Assembly (NCBI RefSeq): GCF_001426375.1
Contig: NZ_LMEO01000024.1
Location: 1-60,863, forward strand
Length of the DNA: 60,863 bases
DNA from: Paenibacillus sp. Root444D2
Lineage (GTDB): Bacteria > Bacillota > Bacilli > Paenibacillales > NBRC-103111
Direction: 5' to 3'
The position numbers were made by a program, and so were the translations under genes. Positions 30,122-41,019 of this stretch are shown here, in pieces; positions within the stretch are counted from its first letter, which is position 1; each line of letters opens with the position of its first letter. Below the pieces are notes generated by a model, which saw only the letters and a program-made list of their open reading frames with translations, made no database searches and was not told the origin of the DNA.

Positions 30122-33100
30122 CTATTCAACAGTGACAGTTTCTTTTTCAAGATCCTCGTCTTGTACAAGCACTTCGTTCGGATCCGTAATACGGATATTC
30201 CGGTAACGAGGCATTCCCGTACCTGCAGGAATAAGTTTACCGATAATAACGTTCTCCTTAAGACCAAGTAATTGGTCAACCTTGCCTTTAATGGCTGCAT
30301 CCGTCAAGACACGTGTCGTTTCTTGGAAAGAAGCCGCAGATAGGAAGGAATCGGTCTCTAGGGACGCTTTAGTAATACCGAGCAAGATAGGTCTTGCAAC
30401 AGCAGGTTCACTACCTGCGAACAAGGCTACTTTGTTGGCAGCTTCGTATTCATGAATGTCTACGAATGAACCTGGAAGTAACGTAGTATCACCAGCGTCA
30501 ACGATACGGATTTTCCGCAGCATTTGGCGAACCATAACTTCGATATGTTTATCGTTAATTTCTACCCCTTGGTTACGATATACGCGTTGAACTTCTTGCA
30601 GAATGTAGTTCTGCACGCCGCGAATACCTTTGATGCGGAGCATTTCTTTTGGATCGATAGATCCATCAGTCAGCTCATCTCCAGCCTCGACCTGTTGATT
30701 CAGTGAGACACGGACACGTGATCCGTAAGGAACCGCATAAACCTTGGATTCCGCTTCCCCTTGGACTTCAATCTCACGACGGTCCTTAGCTTCACGGATT
30801 TCTTTGACAGTACCATCGATTTCGGAAATGATCGCTTGACCTTTCGGATTCCGAGCTTCGAAGAGCTCTTGAATACGCGGCAAACCTTGCGTAATATCAT
30901 CTCCGGCAACACCACCGGTATGGAACGTACGCATCGTCAACTGTGTTCCTGGCTCACCAATGGATTGAGCAGCGATAATACCAACTGCTTCACCAACCTC
31001 AACAAACTGGCCAGTAGCTAAGTTACGACCGTAACATTTTTTACAAACACCATGATTGGTGCGGCAGCTAAGGACGGAACGGATTTGAAGTTTCTCGATA
31101 CCTGCTTCAATAATTGTATCTGCAATACCTGATTCGATGAGCTCATTGCGTTGAACAATTACTTCACCTGTTTTCGGATGACGAAGGGTTTCATAAGCAT
31201 AACGACCTTCAATACGGTCATAGAGATCTTCAATAACCTCTTTACCATCTTGAATTTTGCTAACCATGAAGCCTTTATCTGTTCCACAATCATCTTCGCG
31301 AACAATAACATCTTGCGCAACGTCAACGAGACGGCGAGTCAAGTACCCTGAATCCGCTGTACGAAGTGCTGTATCGGCAAGACCTTTACGCGCTCCGTGC
31401 GTGGAAATAAAGTACTCCAAGATTGTTAAGCCTTCACGGAAGTTCGATTTAATTGGCAACTCCATAATTTTACCGGATGGATTCGCCATCAAACCACGCA
31501 TACCGCCAAGCTGTGTAATCTGTGATTTATTACCACGGGCTTTGGATTCAACCATCATGCTAATAGAGTTGTATTTATCAAGGGATTTCATCAAAATATC
31601 TGTGATTTCATCCTTTGCTTTACTCCAGATCGCAATAACACGGTCATAACGCTCTTCATCTGTAATCAAACCACGGCGGTATTGGTTCGTAACTACACGT
31701 ACTTTCTCTTCACATTCTTTGAGGATTGCTACTTTTTCAGTAGGAACAACAACGTCAGAGACAGCTACGGTAATACCCGCTTTGGTGGAGTACGTGAATC
31801 CAAGCTCTTTAATTTTATCAAGGATCATGGACGTTTGAGTTGTGTGGTATTTACGGAAACACTCGGCAATGATAGAACCGAGATATTCTTTACCTACCGC
31901 TTTGTTCTCATCACGTTCCAACATAATAGCTCTAAGATCAGCACCTTTTTCGAAAACAAAGTGAGAATCTGGGATACCATTCAATAGGTTCGTTTTGGTT
32001 GGTTCATTAATGAATGGGAAGTCGCTAGGGAAAATCTCATTCATAATGATTTTACCGATCGTCGTGATCAAGATCGCATTTTGCTGTTTCTCAGTGAAAC
32101 TAACTTTGTTCAATGCTCTTGCAGGAATAGCAACCCGTGCGTGCAGTGCCATTTTGCCCGATTGGTAGGAAGAAACTGCTTCATGCACCGTTCTAATAAT
32201 AGAACCAGCACCTTTAGCGAATTTGTTGTCTGTTGTTAAATAGAAGCTTCCCAGAACCATATCCTGTGAAGGCGTAACAACAGGCTTACCGTCTTTCGGA
32301 TTCAAGATGTTACCTGACGCCAGCATGAGCAAGCGAGCTTCGGCTTGAGCTTCTGAAGACAATGGTACGTGAACGGCCATTTGGTCACCGTCGAAGTCAG
32401 CGTTGTAAGCTGTACAAACGAGCGGATGAAGTTTAATAGCGCGACCTTCAACCAGAATCGGTTCAAAAGCTTGAATACCAAGTCTATGCAGCGTAGGGGC
32501 ACGGTTCAGAAGAACCGGGTGCTCCTTAATGACTTCTTCAAGAACATCCCAAACATCTGGACTTACGCGCTCAACTTTACGTTTTGCACTTTTGATGTTA
32601 TGGGCCAAACCTTTATTTACAAGCTCTTTCATCACGAAAGGCTTGAACAACTCAAGTGCCATTTCCTTCGGAAGACCACATTGGTACATCTTCAGGTTAG
32701 GACCTACAACGATAACGGAACGACCAGAGTAGTCAACACGTTTACCGAGCAAGTTTTGACGGAAACGTCCTTGTTTACCCTTCAGCATATGGCTGAGGGA
32801 TTTCAATGGACGGTTGCCTGGGCCTGTTACAGGACGGCCGCGACGACCGTTGTCGATAAGAGCATCGACAGCCTCTTGCAGCATCCGCTTCTCATTTTGA
32901 ACAATGATATCCGGTGCGCCTAGGTCGAGCAATCTTTTCAAACGGTTGTTACGGTTGATAACGCGGCGATACAGATCATTCAAGTCAGAAGTCGCGAAGC
33001 GGCCACCATCGAGCTGTACCATCGGACGAAGCTCCGGAGGAATGACTGGAAGTACATCCAGAACCATCCAACCCGGTAAGTTCTTCGAGTTACGGAATGC

Positions 33101-33739
33101 TTCCATAACTTCCAAACGCTTAATCGCACGATTACGACGTTGACCTTGCGCTGTTTTGAGTTCTTCTTTGAGTGTATCTACTTCACGCTCGATATCAATA
33201 TCGATTAGAAGCTTTTTAACGGCTTCCGCACCCATTCCCGCTTGGAAAGCATAACCGTACTTCTCGCGATAGCTGCGGTATTCTTTCTCGGAAAGCAGTT
33301 GCTTCTTCTCCAAAGGTGTATCCCCTGGATCAGTTACCACGTAGGAAGCGAAGTAGATAATTTCCTCCAATGATCTTGGAGACATATCTAGCGCAAGTCC
33401 CATACGGCTTGGAATACCTTTGAAGTACCAAATGTGAGATACCGGAGCAGCAAGTTCAATATGACCCATGCGCTCACGACGTACCTTTTGACGTGTTACT
33501 TCAACGCCGCAACGGTCACAAACTACGCCTTTATAACGAACTCGTTTGTATTTACCGCAATGACATTCCCAATCTTTAGTAGGCCCGAAGATCTTTTCGC
33601 AGAAAAGACCTTCTTTCTCAGGCTTTAAGGTTCTGTAGTTAATCGTTTCCGGCTTCTTTACTTCCCCACGGGACCAAGAGCGAATTTTATCGGGTGATGC
33701 CAAGCCGATTTTCATAAACTCGAAGTTGTTAACGTCCAT
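30122..33739 (-). CDS. rpoC: RNA polymerase beta' subunit
   Basis: A 1205-residue beta' subunit. The zinc ribbon [13 protein letters not shown] with CDRCG lies near residue 60-80; the catalytic NADFDGDQM triad near 450; the second zinc site [14 protein letters not shown] near 890-900; and the bridge helix/trigger loop [20 protein letters not shown]. Length matches Bacillus with no large lineage insertion. The start is taken as the ATG at 33739 after AAAGGAGGG; a TTG lies just before it. Confidence 0.99.
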   Translation of the reverse strand: MDVNNFEFMKIGLASPDKIRSWSRGEVKKPETINYRTLKPEKEGLFCEKIFGPTKDWECHCGKYKRVRYKGVVCDRCGVEVTRQKVRRERMGHIELAAPVSHIWYFKGIPSRMGLALDMSPRSLEEIIYFASYVVTDPGDTPLEKKQLLSEKEYRSYREKYGYAFQAGMGAEAVKKLLIDIDIEREVDTLKEELKTAQGQRRNRAIKRLEVMEAFRNSKNLPGWMVLDVLPVIPPELRPMVQLDGGRFATSDLNDLYRRVINRNNRLKRLLDLGAPDIIVQNEKRMLQEAVDALIDNGRRGRPVTGPGNRPLKSLSHMLKGKQGRFRQNLLGKRVDYSGRSVIVVGPNLKMYQCGLPKEMALELFKPFVMKELVNKGLAHNIKSAKRKVERVSPDVWDVLEEVIKEHPVLLNRAPTLHRLGIQAFEPILVEGRAIKLHPLVCTAYNADFDGDQMAVHVPLSSEAQAEARLLMLASGNILNPKDGKPVVTPSQDMVLGSFYLTTDNKFAKGAGSIIRTVHEAVSSYQSGKMALHARVAIPARALNKVSFTEKQQNAILITTIGKIIMNEIFPSDFPFINEPTKTNLLNGIPDSHFVFEKGADLRAIMLERDENKAVGKEYLGSIIAECFRKYHTTQTSMILDKIKELGFTYSTKAGITVAVSDVVVPTEKVAILKECEEKVRVVTNQYRRGLITDEERYDRVIAIWSKAKDEITDILMKSLDKYNSISMMVESKARGNKSQITQLGGMRGLMANPSGKIMELPIKSNFREGLTILEYFISTHGARKGLADTALRTADSGYLTRRLVDVAQDVIVREDDCGTDKGFMVSKIQDGKEVIEDLYDRIEGRYAYETLRHPKTGEVIVQRNELIESGIADTIIEAGIEKLQIRSVLSCRTNHGVCKKCYGRNLATGQFVEVGEAVGIIAAQSIGEPGTQLTMRTFHTGGVAGDDITQGLPRIQELFEARNPKGQAIISEIDGTVKEIREAKDRREIEVQGEAESKVYAVPYGSRVRVSLNQQVEAGDELTDGSIDPKEMLRIKGIRGVQNYILQEVQRVYRNQGVEINDKHIEVMVRQMLRKIRIVDAGDTTLLPGSFVDIHEYEAANKVALFAGSEPAVARPILLGITKASLETDSFLSAASFQETTRVLTDAAIKGKVDQLLGLKENVIIGKLIPAGTGMPRYRNIRITDPNEVLVQDEDLEKETVTVE

Positions 33740-33811
33740 CAAGGAGCAACCCTCCTTTAAGAATTTAAACCCACTATACAGTGAATCGTTCTCGATCTAT
33801 TGTGGTGTTCT

Positions 33812-36800
33812 TTATTCGTTGACTCCCAATTCAGAGCCCTCTAAGTTTAGGTTTAATTTATCGCTAGTGACTTCGTCGTCGTCATCGGCTTCTCTCATTT
33901 CGATCTCTTCTTCGTCGCCGGAGAGGATTTTAACATCCATACCTAAGCTTTGAAGCTCTTTGATCAAAACTTTGAATGATTCCGGAACACCCGGTTCTGG
34001 AACATTCTCGCCTTTAACGATAGACTCATATGTTTTCACACGGCCCACAACGTCATCGGATTTCACTGTAAGAATTTCTTGCAGTGTATAAGCAGCTCCA
34101 TAAGCCTCGAGCGCCCATACTTCCATCTCCCCGAAACGTTGTCCACCGAACTGCGCTTTACCACCCAGCGGCTGCTGAGTAACAAGGGAGTAAGGTCCTG
34201 TTGAACGGGCATGGATTTTATCATCAACCATGTGCGCCAGTTTAATCATATACATGACGCCAACAGTGACTTCGCGTTCGAACGATTCACCTGTACGACC
34301 ATCGTACAGAATCGTTTTACCGCTGCGCTGCATACCTGCTTCTTCCATCGCATCGAACACGTCATACTCACGCGCTCCATCGAATACTGGCGTTGCAGCA
34401 TGGATACCTAGGTACTTGGAAGCCATACCTAAGTGAACTTCAAGCACTTGACCGATATTCATACGTGAAGGAACCCCTAGTGGATTCAATACAACTTCAA
34501 CCGGTGTACCATCTGGAAGGAACGGCATATCTTCTTCTGGAAGAATACGTGCTACGACCCCTTTGTTACCGTGACGTCCCGCCATTTTATCGCCTTCGGA
34601 AATTTTCCGTTTTTGTGCGATATAGACACGAACGAGTTGGTTCACACCAGGAGGCAGCTCATCGCCGTTCTCACGAGTAAATACTTTCACATCAACAACA
34701 ATACCGTCTGTACCATGCGGTACGCGAAGGGATGTATCACGAACCTCGCGAGCCTTCTCACCGAAGATCGCATGCAGCAATCTTTCTTCCGCTGTCAGTT
34801 CTGTTACACCTTTAGGTGTTACTTTACCAACAAGGATATCGCCTGCGCCGATTTCGGCACCGACACGGATAATACCGCGCTCGTCAAGATTTTTCAGTGC
34901 ATCTTCCCCAACGTTCGGGATATCGCGAGTGATTTCTTCAGGTCCCAGCTTCGTATCACGAGCTTCGGACTCGTACTCCTCGATGTGAATAGAAGTGTAT
35001 ACATCTTCTTTCACAAGCTTTTGGCTAAGCAAGATCGCATCCTCGTAGTTGTAACCTTCCCAAGTCATGAAGGCTACGACAACGTTACGTCCAAGCGCCA
35101 ATTCACCTTGCTCTGTTGAAGGTCCGTCTGCAAGAATATCGCCCGTTTTAACCAATTGGCCTTTTTTAACAATTGGACGTTGATTGATGCACGTACCTTG
35201 GTTGGAACGCATGAATTTGTGGAGTTTATATTTGACGATGTTGCCGCTAACCAGCTTGCCATCGACCAATTCTTGGCGACGCAGCCAAATTTCATTCGCA
35301 GCAGCTTTCTCAATAATTCCATCGAATTTGGAGACAATACATACTCCTGAGTCTTTAGCGACCTTATGTTCCATACCTGTTCCTACAAGGGGTGCTTTCG
35401 GGATCAAAAGCGGAACCGCTTGACGCTGCATGTTTGAACCCATAAGCGCACGGTTGGAGTCATCATTTTCAAGGAACGGAATTAACGCCGTTGCCACGGA
35501 AACAACTTGCTTCGGAGAGACGTCCATGTAATCGACACGTTCTACCGGAAGTGTTAAGTTGTCATCCTTATAACGAACGATAATAGCATCTTCAACGAAT
35601 TTATTATCTTCCGTCAATTGTGCATTCGCCTGAGCGATAACATAGTTATCCTCTTCGTCTGCAGTCAGGTAAGCGATTTGGTCAGTTACTAGTCCTGACT
35701 TTGGATCTACCCAACGATATGGCGCCTCAATGAAGCCATATTCATTAATACGGGCAAACGTAGACAAGGAGTTGATCAAACCAATGTTCGGTCCCTCTGG
35801 CGTCTCAATTGGACACATACGGCCATAGTGAGAGTGATGCACGTCACGAACTTCCATACCTGCGCGCTCTCTCGTCAAACCGCCGGGCCCGAGTGCAGAT
35901 AGACGTCTTTTGTGCGTCAATTCAGCAAGCGGATTCGTTTGGTCCATAAATTGAGAAAGTTGGGAGCTACCGAAGAACTCTTTGATCGATGCGATAACAG
36001 GACGAATGTTGATTAACGCTTGCGGTGTAATCACATTCGCGTCTTGAATCGACATACGCTCACGAACAACACGTTCCATACGGGAAAGACCAATACGGAA
36101 TTGATTTTGCAGCAATTCACCTACAGAACGAAGTCTACGGTTACCTAAGTGGTCAATATCATCCGTATTTCCGATACCGTGAAGCAAATTGATGAAATAG
36201 TTAATGGATGAAATAATATCGGCAGGCGTGATGTTTTTGACAGTTTTATCAATAACACCGTTAGAGATAACTTTAACGACCTTGCCCTCTTCTGTTGGTG
36301 AATATACGTTGATGCACTGAACTGGAATCGTATCCGCGCCCGTTACACCTTTAGGAATCGTAAATTCTTTATACCCTGCACCTTTTTCAATAAAAGGAAG
36401 GATTTCATCTAAAACACGACGATCAAGCAATTGCCCAGCTTCTGCAATAATTTCTCCAGTCTCGGAGTCCACTAGTGTTTCAGCCAAACGTTGATTGAAC
36501 AATCTGTTTTTGATGTGAAGTTTTTTATTGATTTTGTAGCGACCTACATTCGCCAAATCGTAACGCTTCGGATCAAAGAAACGAGCAACGATCAAGCTTC
36601 TAGCATTATCTAATGTAGGAGGCTCGCCCGGACGAAGACGCTCATAGATTTCGATTAACGCTTTTTCCGTAGAATCCGTGTTATCTTTATCGAGCGTATT
36701 ACGAATGTATTCATTGTCACCCAGCAAATCCAAAATCTCAGCATCTGTACCAAATCCTAAGGAACGAAGAAGGACAGTTACTGGAATTTTACGCGTGCGA

Positions 36801-37351
36801 TCGATACGAACATAGATGATATCTTTCGCATCAGTTTCAAGCTCCAACCAAGCTCCACGGTTCGGAATGACGGTTGCGGTATATGTTTTTTTGCCGTTTT
36901 TATCCACTTTCGTGCTATAATAAACACTGGGTGAACGAACGAGCTGGGAGACGATTACACGCTCCGCACCGTTAATAATGAACGTTCCCGTGTCAGTCAT
37001 GATAGGGAAATCCCCCATGAACACTTCTTGTTCTTTGACCTCGCCGGTTTCCTTATTAATCAAACGGACTTTGACTCTTAACGGCGCCGCATAGGTTACG
37101 TCGCGTTCTTTGGATTCATCAACTGAATACTTAGGCTCGCCTAAGCTATAGTCAATAAACTCCAGTACTAGGTTACCTGTAAAATCCTGGATCGGAGAGA
37201 TATCCTGAAACATCTCGCGAAGTCCTTCTTCCAAAAACCACTCATACGATTTTTGCTGGATTTCAATCAGGTTTGGAATGCCCAGCACCTCATTAATTCG
37301 TGCATAAGTCCTGCGTTTACGTCGTCCAAATTGAACAAGATGTCCCGCCAA
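33812..37351 (-). CDS. rpoB: RNA polymerase beta subunit
   Basis: A 1179-residue beta subunit. The rifampicin pocket [20 protein letters not shown] with [11 protein letters not shown] is wild type. [10 protein letters not shown] and the C-terminal [25 protein letters not shown] (two blocks) bind the active-centre elements. The start is TTG (37351), the same codon choice as in B. subtilis, with GAGGGGTG upstream. A highly acidic tail of about 30 residues ends the protein. It starts a two-gene operon with rpoC. Confidence 0.99.
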   Translation of the reverse strand: MAGHLVQFGRRKRRTYARINEVLGIPNLIEIQQKSYEWFLEEGLREMFQDISPIQDFTGNLVLEFIDYSLGEPKYSVDESKERDVTYAAPLRVKVRLINKETGEVKEQEVFMGDFPIMTDTGTFIINGAERVIVSQLVRSPSVYYSTKVDKNGKKTYTATVIPNRGAWLELETDAKDIIYVRIDRTRKIPVTVLLRSLGFGTDAEILDLLGDNEYIRNTLDKDNTDSTEKALIEIYERLRPGEPPTLDNARSLIVARFFDPKRYDLANVGRYKINKKLHIKNRLFNQRLAETLVDSETGEIIAEAGQLLDRRVLDEILPFIEKGAGYKEFTIPKGVTGADTIPVQCINVYSPTEEGKVVKVISNGVIDKTVKNITPADIISSINYFINLLHGIGNTDDIDHLGNRRLRSVGELLQNQFRIGLSRMERVVRERMSIQDANVITPQALINIRPVIASIKEFFGSSQLSQFMDQTNPLAELTHKRRLSALGPGGLTRERAGMEVRDVHHSHYGRMCPIETPEGPNIGLINSLSTFARINEYGFIEAPYRWVDPKSGLVTDQIAYLTADEEDNYVIAQANAQLTEDNKFVEDAIIVRYKDDNLTLPVERVDYMDVSPKQVVSVATALIPFLENDDSNRALMGSNMQRQAVPLLIPKAPLVGTGMEHKVAKDSGVCIVSKFDGIIEKAAANEIWLRRQELVDGKLVSGNIVKYKLHKFMRSNQGTCINQRPIVKKGQLVKTGDILADGPSTEQGELALGRNVVVAFMTWEGYNYEDAILLSQKLVKEDVYTSIHIEEYESEARDTKLGPEEITRDIPNVGEDALKNLDERGIIRVGAEIGAGDILVGKVTPKGVTELTAEERLLHAIFGEKAREVRDTSLRVPHGTDGIVVDVKVFTRENGDELPPGVNQLVRVYIAQKRKISEGDKMAGRHGNKGVVARILPEEDMPFLPDGTPVEVVLNPLGVPSRMNIGQVLEVHLGMASKYLGIHAATPVFDGAREYDVFDAMEEAGMQRSGKTILYDGRTGESFEREVTVGVMYMIKLAHMVDDKIHARSTGPYSLVTQQPLGGKAQFGGQRFGEMEVWALEAYGAAYTLQEILTVKSDDVVGRVKTYESIVKGENVPEPGVPESFKVLIKELQSLGMDVKILSGDEEEIEMREADDDDEVTSDKLNLNLEGSELGVNE

Positions 37352-37421
37352 CTTTCATTCACCCCTCAACTCTACTCAATAAATAAAAAGAAGAAGAAAA
37401 ACTTCTACCGACGTACACTCA

Positions 37422-37447
37422 GGACGCCTCCGTTAGTGGAGCCCGTC
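37422..37447 (-). promoter_or_regulatory. Hairpin in the rpoB leader
   Basis: GGACG-CCTCC-GTTAGT-GGAG-CCCGTCC is a GC-rich stem about 71 nt upstream of the rpoB start. No T tract follows on the minus strand, so it is not a plain terminator; it may be a protein-binding or processing structure. Confidence 0.5.
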
Positions 37448-37593
37448 CGAATTAAGCGACTGTATGAAGGAAGGTTTTTCCCTGTAATCAATAAGACTTT
37501 TCCAAATATTTCTTCCCATCCTGTTAGAATTTCCTAAAATTCAAACATTATACGTTACAAGTTCAAATTTTATGCATTCCGGAAGAAAAAAAC

Positions 37594-37676
37594 ACTTGAC
37601 ATTTTTGTTAACTAAAGACATGTGTCCCATCTTAATACTGACATTTTTTAATAATACCACATGTGAAATGTCAAGT
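37594..37676. repeat. Perfect 11-bp inverted repeat around the rpoB promoter
   Basis: ACTTGACATTT (37594-37604) and AAATGTCAAGT (37666-37676) are exact reverse complements separated by 61 bp; a third copy of TGACATTT lies between. On the minus strand the second arm is followed by GTGTTTTTTTC, so a transcript from upstream could form a stem plus U tract. Confidence 0.7.
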
Positions 37677-37679
37677 CAA
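37651..37679 (-). promoter_or_regulatory. Sigma-A promoter of rpoB-rpoC
   Basis: TTGACT (37674-37679), 17 bases, TATTAT (37651-37656) on the minus strand. It predicts a start near 37644 and a leader of about 290 nt. A TATAAT about 100 bp downstream lacks a good -35. The 382-bp gap 37352-37733 contains only this promoter, the inverted repeat and the leader hairpin. Confidence 0.75.
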
Positions 37680-37733
37680 ACAAATTTCCTCGATTGTCAA
37701 CAAAGACTTCATACCGTTTCAATAAGCTTTCGA

Positions 37734-38330
37734 TTACTTCGTGGCTTTGAGTATTTTGTACCCTTTATCTTTAGATACCTCAGTAACTTCACTGTACAAA
37801 GACTCGAGTTTTTTCATGGCCGATGGAGCACCCTGCTTTTTTTGAATAACAACCCAGATAGACCCGCCATCAACTAAGCAATCATAAGCATCTGTAAAAA
37901 TGCGATGAACGACTTCCTTACCGGCACGAATCGGCGGATTGGTTAAAACCGAGTCAAAGCGCAGCCCCTGTACTTGTTCCAAGAGATCACTTTGGAGGAT
38001 GGTCACATTCGTAATTCCGTTACGCTTCGCATTATCAACAGAAAGCTCAATCGCTCTCTCATTGATATCGACCATTGTCACATGCCCCTTGGGGCACATC
38101 ACAGCTGCGCTTAGCCCAATTGGACCGTACCCACACCCTACATCAAGAACCTTAGCATCCTCGCGCAGTTCCATAGTTTCAATTAAATGCTTACTACCAT
38201 AATCGACACCTTTTTTCGAAAAGACTCCCGCATCCGTCAGGAACGTATATGTTTTGCCACGCAGCACTTCCTGCATAGTATGAACATCTCGTTTAACAGT
38301 CGGTCGCTCCGTATAGTAATGCTCTGACAC
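37734..38330 (-). CDS. Class I methyltransferase YbxB (RsmC-like)
   Basis: A 198-residue SAM-dependent methyltransferase. LDVGCGYGPIG (about 62-72) is the SAM loop, VDINERA follows, and TNPPIRAGK is the NPP(Y/F) catalytic motif of N-methyltransferases of the RsmC/RlmG type, which modify rRNA guanines. The exact base is not known. The start is GTG (38330), 10 nt after GGAGG. It lies between rplL and rpoB, the place of ybxB in B. subtilis. Confidence 0.88.
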   Translation of the reverse strand: MSEHYYTERPTVKRDVHTMQEVLRGKTYTFLTDAGVFSKKGVDYGSKHLIETMELREDAKVLDVGCGYGPIGLSAAVMCPKGHVTMVDINERAIELSVDNAKRNGITNVTILQSDLLEQVQGLRFDSVLTNPPIRAGKEVVHRIFTDAYDCLVDGGSIWVVIQKKQGAPSAMKKLESLYSEVTEVSKDKGYKILKATK

Positions 38331-38350
38331 GTTATGAATTCCTCCTTCAC

Positions 38351-38409
38351 TTTTACCTTTAGGAAAATCAAATAACGAGAGCGTTCCTAAGGCTTTCCTA
38401 AGGGTAAAA
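38351..38409. repeat. 16-bp inverted repeat before ybxB
   Basis: TTTTACCTTTAGGAAA (38351-38366) and TTTCCTAAGGGTAAAA (38394-38409) pair at 15 of 16 positions with a 27-base loop. It lies between the rplL terminator and the ybxB ribosome binding site, 5 nt from the latter. Confidence 0.7.
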
Positions 38410-38427
38410 ACCTCATCTTATAACGGT

Positions 38428-38463
38428 TAAAAAAACCTCTTGAAGTCAAGCTTCAAGAGGTTT
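38428..38463 (-). terminator. Terminator of the rplJ-rplL operon
   Basis: AAACCTCTTGAAG (38433-38445) and CTTCAAGAGGTTT (38451-38463) pair perfectly around TCAAG; on the minus strand T7 follows. It starts 13 nt after the rplL stop. Confidence 0.95.
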
Positions 38464-38475
38464 CCTATTGAAAGA

Positions 38476-38841
38476 TTACTTAACTTCTACGGAAGCGCCA
38501 GCTTCTGTAAGCTTAGCTTTAACAGCTTCTGCTTCTTCGGAGCTAACTTTTTCTTTAACTGCTTTAGGAGCGCCATCAACCAAGTCTTTCGCTTCTTTCA
38601 GGCCAAGACCTGTGATTTCGCGAACTACTTTAATTACGTTGATTTTGGATGCGCCAGCGCTAGTCAAGATAACATCAAACTCAGTTTGAGCTTCTTCAAC
38701 TGCTACTGCTGCGCCACCGCCAGCTGCTACTGGAGCTGCTGCTGTTACGCCAAACTCTTCTTCAATTGCTTTAACCAGGTCGTTCAATTCCAAGATTGTC
38801 ATGCCTTTGATTGCTTCTAGGATCGTTGCATTGTTGCTCAT
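38476..38841 (-). CDS. rplL: 50S ribosomal protein L7/L12
   Basis: A 121-residue stalk protein. The N-terminal dimerisation part ([20 protein letters not shown]), an Ala/Gly hinge near residues 36-50, and the factor-binding C-terminal domain ([18 protein letters not shown]) are complete. The ATG at 38841, after GGAGG, gives the family length. Confidence 0.98.
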   Translation of the reverse strand: MSNNATILEAIKGMTILELNDLVKAIEEEFGVTAAAPVAAGGGAAVAVEEAQTEFDVILTSAGASKINVIKVVREITGLGLKEAKDLVDGAPKAVKEKVSSEEAEAVKAKLTEAGASVEVK

Positions 38842-38895
38842 GGTTAAACCTCCATTATCATTCATATATTTTGTGGTTGTTGTTGTAAAACAAAA

Positions 38896-39405
38896 TTAAG
38901 CTTGACCTTCAGCTTCTTTTTTCTCTGCAACTGCTTTAACAGCAAGTGCAAAGTTACGAACTGGAGCTTGAAGAACGCTAAGCAACATGGAGAGAAGACC
39001 ATCTCTGGATGGAAGTTCAGCAAGTGCTTTGATTTGATCGTATCCAACTACGCGGCCTTCGACCACGCCGCCTTTTACGCTCAATTGATCATTCTTTTTC
39101 GCAAATTCAGTCAAGATTTTCGCTGGAGCGACTAGATCGTCATTGCTGAAAGCAATAGCAGTTGGACCTGTTAGGTACTCATCCAATGCGCTTAAATCAG
39201 CATTTGCCGATGCGCGTCTAGCCAACGAGTTCTTGAGAACTACGAATTCAATACCAGCTTCGCGCAAGGTTTTGCGCAGCTGCGTTACTTGAGCTACGTT
39301 CAAACCGCGGTAGTCTGCTATGATTGTAGAAGCACTAGCTTTAAACTTTTCAGTTACTTCAGCTACTGCCTGTTCTTTCTGTGCAAGAATTTTCGCGTTT
39401 GCCAT
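38896..39405 (-). CDS. rplJ: 50S ribosomal protein L10
   Basis: A 169-residue L10, the base of the stalk that binds L12 dimers by its C-terminal helix. [18 protein letters not shown] and GPTAIAF are typical. The ATG at 39405 follows GAGGTG. The L10-L12 complex is expected to repress its own leader upstream. Confidence 0.97.
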   Translation of the reverse strand: MANAKILAQKEQAVAEVTEKFKASASTIIADYRGLNVAQVTQLRKTLREAGIEFVVLKNSLARRASANADLSALDEYLTGPTAIAFSNDDLVAPAKILTEFAKKNDQLSVKGGVVEGRVVGYDQIKALAELPSRDGLLSMLLSVLQAPVRNFALAVKAVAEKKEAEGQA

Positions 39406-39481
39406 AGTACACCTCACTTCTTATGCATTTATCTTTCAAGATCGCAAACAGTAGGAGCATCAGCATTCCTTATCTAAAATA

Positions 39482-39625
39482 AGAAATGCCTTCGTAGACG
39501 CTACGAAGGCATGATGTGTTCACTTTTTCCCTGATGTACAAAGAAATCGCTATATATATCATAACACCTCGGTAGGAAATTAAGCACGTTGGCACCTACT
39601 GTCTACGGTTTGCATATTCATTTTT
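39482..39625 (-). promoter_or_regulatory. Ribosomal protein L10 leader with attenuator
   Basis: The minus strand carries GTAGACAGTAGGTGCC and, 3' to it, CCTACCGAGGTG, the conserved paired blocks of the Firmicutes L10 leader. Downstream a 12-bp perfect stem, ATGCCTTCGTAG/CTACGAAGGCAT (39486-39512), runs into TTTCTTATTTT, an attenuator. Excess L10-L12 would bind the first part and favour termination. Confidence 0.9.
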
Positions 39626-39637
39626 ATGACCTTTGAT

Positions 39638-39666
39638 AGAGTATCACGCCCAGCAACCGAAGTCAA
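39638..39666 (-). promoter_or_regulatory. Promoter of rplJ-rplL
   Basis: TTGACT (39661-39666), 17 bases, TACTCT (39638-39643) on the minus strand, immediately upstream of the L10 leader and 15 bp after rplA. Confidence 0.65.
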
Positions 39667-39680
39667 CTGGTAGCTTTTAC

Positions 39681-40373
39681 TTATCTGAAGGATTGCAGGT
39701 TCACACGAACGCTTGGGCCCATTGTGGAGGATACAGCAATGTTTTTCAGGTAAACACCTTTAGCAGCTGCTGGTTTCGCTCTTACAAGTGCATCAACCAA
39801 TGCTTTGAAGTTTTCGTTCAATTTATCAGCATCGAAAGATACTTTGCCAAGTGGAGCATGGATTTGGCCTGCTTTGTCAAGACGGTACTCGATTTTACCT
39901 GCTTTGATCTCTTGAACAGCTTTGGTAACGTCGAAAGTAACTGTTCCTGCTTTAGGGTTTGGCATTAAACCTTTACCCCCGAGGATACGACCCAGTTTAC
40001 CAACTTCGCTCATCATGTCCGGAGTAGCTACGCAAACGTCAAATTCGAACCAACCTTGTTGAATTTTGTTGATCATGTCAGCATCACCAACAAAATCTGC
40101 ACCAGCTGCTTCAGCTTCTTTCGCTTTCTCGCCTTTAGCAAATACAAGTACACGTTTCGTTTTACCAGTACCATGTGGAAGTACAACGACACCACGAACA
40201 GCCTGATCTTGTTTTCTTGGGTCAACACCCAGACGAACTGCAACATCTACAGTTTCATCAAATTTAGCAGGAGCTGTTTTCTTAACAAGCTCGATTGCTT
40301 CTGACGGATCATACAAAGTTTCAGCATTTACAAGCTGAGATACTTCGCGGTATTTTTTACCGTGTTTAGGCAT
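39681..40373 (-). CDS. rplA: 50S ribosomal protein L1
   Basis: A 230-residue L1, forming the mobile stalk that moves E-site tRNA and, in many bacteria, repressing the L11-L1 m[15 protein letters not shown] [16 protein letters not shown] and [14 protein letters not shown] mark the two domains. It follows rplK after 118 bp that hold copy C of the repeat. Confidence 0.98.
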   Translation of the reverse strand: MPKHGKKYREVSQLVNAETLYDPSEAIELVKKTAPAKFDETVDVAVRLGVDPRKQDQAVRGVVVLPHGTGKTKRVLVFAKGEKAKEAEAAGADFVGDADMINKIQQGWFEFDVCVATPDMMSEVGKLGRILGGKGLMPNPKAGTVTFDVTKAVQEIKAGKIEYRLDKAGQIHAPLGKVSFDADKLNENFKALVDALVRAKPAAAKGVYLKNIAVSSTMGPSVRVNLQSFR

Positions 40374-40427
40374 TTAAATTTCCTCCTTAGTGGTATTAGC
40401 GGATAATCCTCCCACCGAGCGGCTGAA

Positions 40428-40474
40428 GAGTTTTCGTAGAAAACTCACTTCGAAAGCAAGTGCTTACCGTTTAA
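40428..40474 (+). repeat. Intergenic palindromic repeat, copy C
   Basis: GAGTTTTC-GTA-GAAAACTC is followed by CACTT-CGAAAGC-AAGTG and CTTACC. It has the same two-stem plan and shared bases (GAAAACT, CTTCG, AAGC) as copies A, B and D, but is more diverged. It lies between rplK and rplA. Confidence 0.65.
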
Positions 40475-40491
40475 CCGCATTCCTTGCGGAA

Positions 40492-40917
40492 TTAATCTTC
40501 GATAGTGATTCCCATGCTGCGAGCAGTACCTTCAACCATACGCATTGCAGCCTCAACGGATGCAGCATTTAGGTCAGGCATTTTTTGTTCAGCGATTTCG
40601 CGAACTTTAGCGCGTTTCACAGTTGCAACTTTCTTTTTGTTTGGTTCACCGGATCCTTTTTCGATACCAGCAACGACGCGAAGAAGAACTGCAGCCGGAG
40701 GCGTTTTAGTGATGAATGTAAAGGAACGATCCTCGAATACAGTGATTTCAACTGGAATGATAAGACCAACTTGATCAGCAGTACGAGCGTTAAACTCTTT
40801 ACAGAAAGCCATGATGTTCACACCTGCTTGACCCAATGCTGGACCGATCGGTGGTGCTGGATTTGCTTTCGCAGCTTGAACTTGAAGCTTCACGATTTTA
40901 ATAACCTTTTTTGCCAT
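40492..40917 (-). CDS. rplK: 50S ribosomal protein L11
   Basis: A 141-residue L11 of the GTPase centre, needed for stringent factor response. [20 protein letters not shown] and the C-terminal [18 protein letters not shown] are diagnostic. The ATG at 40917 follows AAGGAGG. Confidence 0.98.
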   Translation of the reverse strand: MAKKVIKIVKLQVQAAKANPAPPIGPALGQAGVNIMAFCKEFNARTADQVGLIIPVEITVFEDRSFTFITKTPPAAVLLRVVAGIEKGSGEPNKKKVATVKRAKVREIAEQKMPDLNAASVEAAMRMVEGTARSMGITIED

Positions 40918-40943
40918 GATAGACACCTCCTTGCTTTTAATAT

Positions 40944-40994
40944 GGGATCTCATTGCCATCCCACTAACGAAGGTCTATCCCGAGGAATAGACCT
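40944..40994 (-). promoter_or_regulatory. Two-hairpin leader before rplK
   Basis: AGGTCTAT (40971-40978) pairs with ATAGACCT (40987-40994), and GGGAT with ATCCC (40944-40962). Both lie in the nusG-rplK gap just before the rplK ribosome binding site. L1 or L11 autoregulation is possible but unproven. Confidence 0.5.
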
Positions 40995-41019
40995 GGTAGA
41001 AACCCTTGGTTTTCTTGTT

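Noticed and set aside
34393..35119. Long plus-strand open frames opposite rpoB, tuf, fusA and other conserved genes
   Set aside because: They are antisense shadows of highly conserved genes, with no ribosome binding sites or family resemblance.
35860..35990. Rifampicin-resistance substitutions in rpoB
   Set aside because: The cluster I region reads as wild type at all positions I could compare.
37530..37560. TATAAT in the rpoB leader as a second promoter
   Set aside because: The -10 is perfect but the -35 region at 17-18 bp is poor (GCATAA); kept only as a remark under the main promoter.
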